Shown one piece after another: positions 4,777 to 5,870 of a stretch of 5,870 nt of DNA. Below the pieces are notes generated by a model. It made no database searches. It was not told the DNA's origin and saw nothing but the letters and a program-made list of their open reading frames with translations. The DNA comes from Bacteroidales bacterium. GTDB lineage: Bacteria; Bacteroidota; Bacteroidia; Bacteroidales; VadinHA17. The translations under genes and the position numbers were made by a program. Position 1 is the first letter of the stretch. The number at the start of each line of letters is the position of its first letter. Where the stretch lies: contig JAUYBT010000227.1 in assembly GCA_030692905.1 (NCBI GenBank), forward strand, positions 1 to 5,870, given 5' to 3'.

Positions 4777-5870
4777 TTATTTTACCGGTACCTGTTTTAA
4801 TGTCTCACAAAGAAAATCATAAAACTTCTTAACCGATGCAATGTTTACCTTCTCACCTGGGGAATGAGGGAATCTGATTGTCGGACCGAATGAGATCATA
4901 TCGAGATTCGGATAAACGCCGCCAAGAATACCGCATTCAAGACCAGCATGAATGGCTTTTATCTCAGGAATCTTTCCATACATATCCTTGTAAATGTTAC
5001 TCATTGTTTTCAGAATTGGCGATTGCATATTTGGCTTCCATCCCGGGTAGCCACCGGTTAGTGTTACTTCTGCACCAATCAGCTGAAAAACAGCAGCAAT
5101 CTTCCAGGCAGTTGCCTCTTTGGAGGAGTCAACTGAACTTCGTGTAAGATTATATGTCTCAAATTTGCCTCCGATACATCTGACTATTGCAAGGTTGTTC
5201 GATGTTTCAACAAGTCCTTTCATTGCCTGGCTCATCCGCTGAACACCATTGGGACATGCAAACAGGGCTCTGATAATCCTGTATTGCTCACCCTGATTCA
5301 TTACTTTGGCAGGGACTGCAATTTTTTCAAAAGTAAAAGACAGATCGGGTTCTGTATCTGAGAATTCTGCTCTGTACATCTTCTCATAACCCTTAATAAA
5401 TTTCTCGAATTCTTTTGTTTTGATTTCGGGTAACAATACGATTGAATAGGATTCCCTCGGGATTGCATTTCTCAGATCACCACCTGCTGCTTCGGCAAGT
5501 CTGATACCAAAATCAGATTCTGCCTGCATCATGAACCTGAACATAATCTTGTTGGAATTGGCTCTGCCCATTGCGATATCAACACCGGAATGACCTCCCT
5601 TAAGACCTTTAGCTACGATTTTATAGGCTACCGTTCCTTTTGGTGACTTTTCTTCTGCATAGTTCTTTTTGATATTTACATCGATACCACCGGCACAACC
5701 TACGTATAACTCACCTTCATCCTCTGAGTCGAGATTCATGAGAATATCGCCCTTAAGCAGCCCCTTTTTAAATCCGTTAGAACCTGTCATACCGGTCTCT
5801 TCATCAATCGTGAAAAGAGCTTCAATTGGTCCATGGACAATATTCTTCGCGGCGAGCACTGCCATTGTTG
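4777..5870 (-). CDS. pepD: Aminoacyl-histidine dipeptidase (M20C family), N-terminus outside the window
   Basis: This is a cytoplasmic zinc dipeptidase of the PepD family (carnosinase-like, beta-Ala-His or Xaa-His dipeptides). The visible 364 codons end at a TAA at 4777-4779; from the usual length of about 485 residues, roughly 120 are missing. Counting from the Met codon at 5863-5865, the motifs are the catalytic base and metal ligand pair in FTIDEETGMTGS (E22/E23), the metal-binding Asp in NLDSEDEGE (D46), the dimerisation-lid motif GGHSG (90-94), HAGLECGI (306-313) and the C-terminal metal His in FPHSPGE (H334). That Met is internal: the frame stays open to the edge, and the H-x-D motif and bridging Asp expected upstream are still missing. 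The gene converges on the carboxylase operon, sharing the hairpin at 4739-4761. Its promoter lies outside the window. Confidence 0.93.
   Translation of the reverse strand, partial: TMAVLAAKNIVHGPIEALFTIDEETGMTGSNGFKKGLLKGDILMNLDSEDEGELYVGCAGGIDVNIKKNYAEEKSPKGTVAYKIVAKGLKGGHSGVDIAMGRANSNKIMFRFMMQAESDFGIRLAEAAGGDLRNAIPRESYSIVLLPEIKTKEFEKFIKGYEKMYRAEFSDTEPDLSFTFEKIAVPAKVMNQGEQYRIIRALFACPNGVQRMSQAMKGLVETSNNLAIVRCIGGKFETYNLTRSSVDSSKEATAWKIAAVFQLIGAEVTLTGGYPGWKPNMQSPILKTMSNIYKDMYGKIPEIKAIHAGLECGILGGVYPNLDMISFGPTIRFPHSPGEKVNIASVKKFYDFLCETLKQVPVK

Noticed and set aside
4878..5147. 89-codon plus-strand open frame
   Set aside because: It is antisense to the strongly supported dipeptidase gene and shows no recognisable protein features.
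5863..5865. ATG as the true start of the dipeptidase
   Set aside because: The frame stays open to the window edge, and starting here would lose the N-terminal metal-binding residues required in the M20 family.

Overview
This window looks like ordinary chromosomal DNA of a Bacteroidota member, probably Bacteroidales or a relative. It is AT-rich. A perfect match to the Bacteroidota-type promoter (TTTG, 19-bp spacer, TAnnTTTG) precedes the main operon. Genes lack strong Shine-Dalgarno sequences, and the set of a split three-subunit acyl-CoA carboxylase beside an M20C dipeptidase fits that phylum. The assignment is an inference; no marker gene is present.

Layout from left to right. (1) Bases 2-115 hold the probable C-terminal tail of an upstream gene that starts outside the window. 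(2) Bases 113-270 are a composite intergenic repeat of 7-bp units, a C-rich/G-rich palindromic element, a canonical G-quadruplex motif and a long imperfect inverted repeat. (3) Bases 286-900 encode a transglutaminase-like protein of unknown role. (4) A promoter at 911-941 opens the carboxylase operon: carboxyltransferase beta subunit (963-2519), biotin carboxylase (2700-4205) and a small biotin carrier protein (4221-4751). A hairpin terminator at 4739-4761 closes it, with the last stop codon in its loop. (5) A convergent aminoacyl-histidine dipeptidase (PepD-type) runs from the right edge to 4777 and is cut by the edge.

How the genes work together. The biotin carboxylase uses ATP and bicarbonate to carboxylate biotin on the carrier protein. 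The beta subunit then moves the carboxyl group to an acyl-CoA. Together, the carboxylase and the carrier protein equal the single alpha chain of propionyl-CoA carboxylase, cut in two. The beta subunit carries Ile instead of Asp at the position known to select propionyl- over acetyl-CoA, so acetyl-CoA may be a substrate.

No defence system, prophage, CRISPR array or RNA gene was recognised, and no clearly new biological system is visible. The most unusual material is the 7-bp-unit repeat and palindrome combination, which occurs in two separate intergenic regions.
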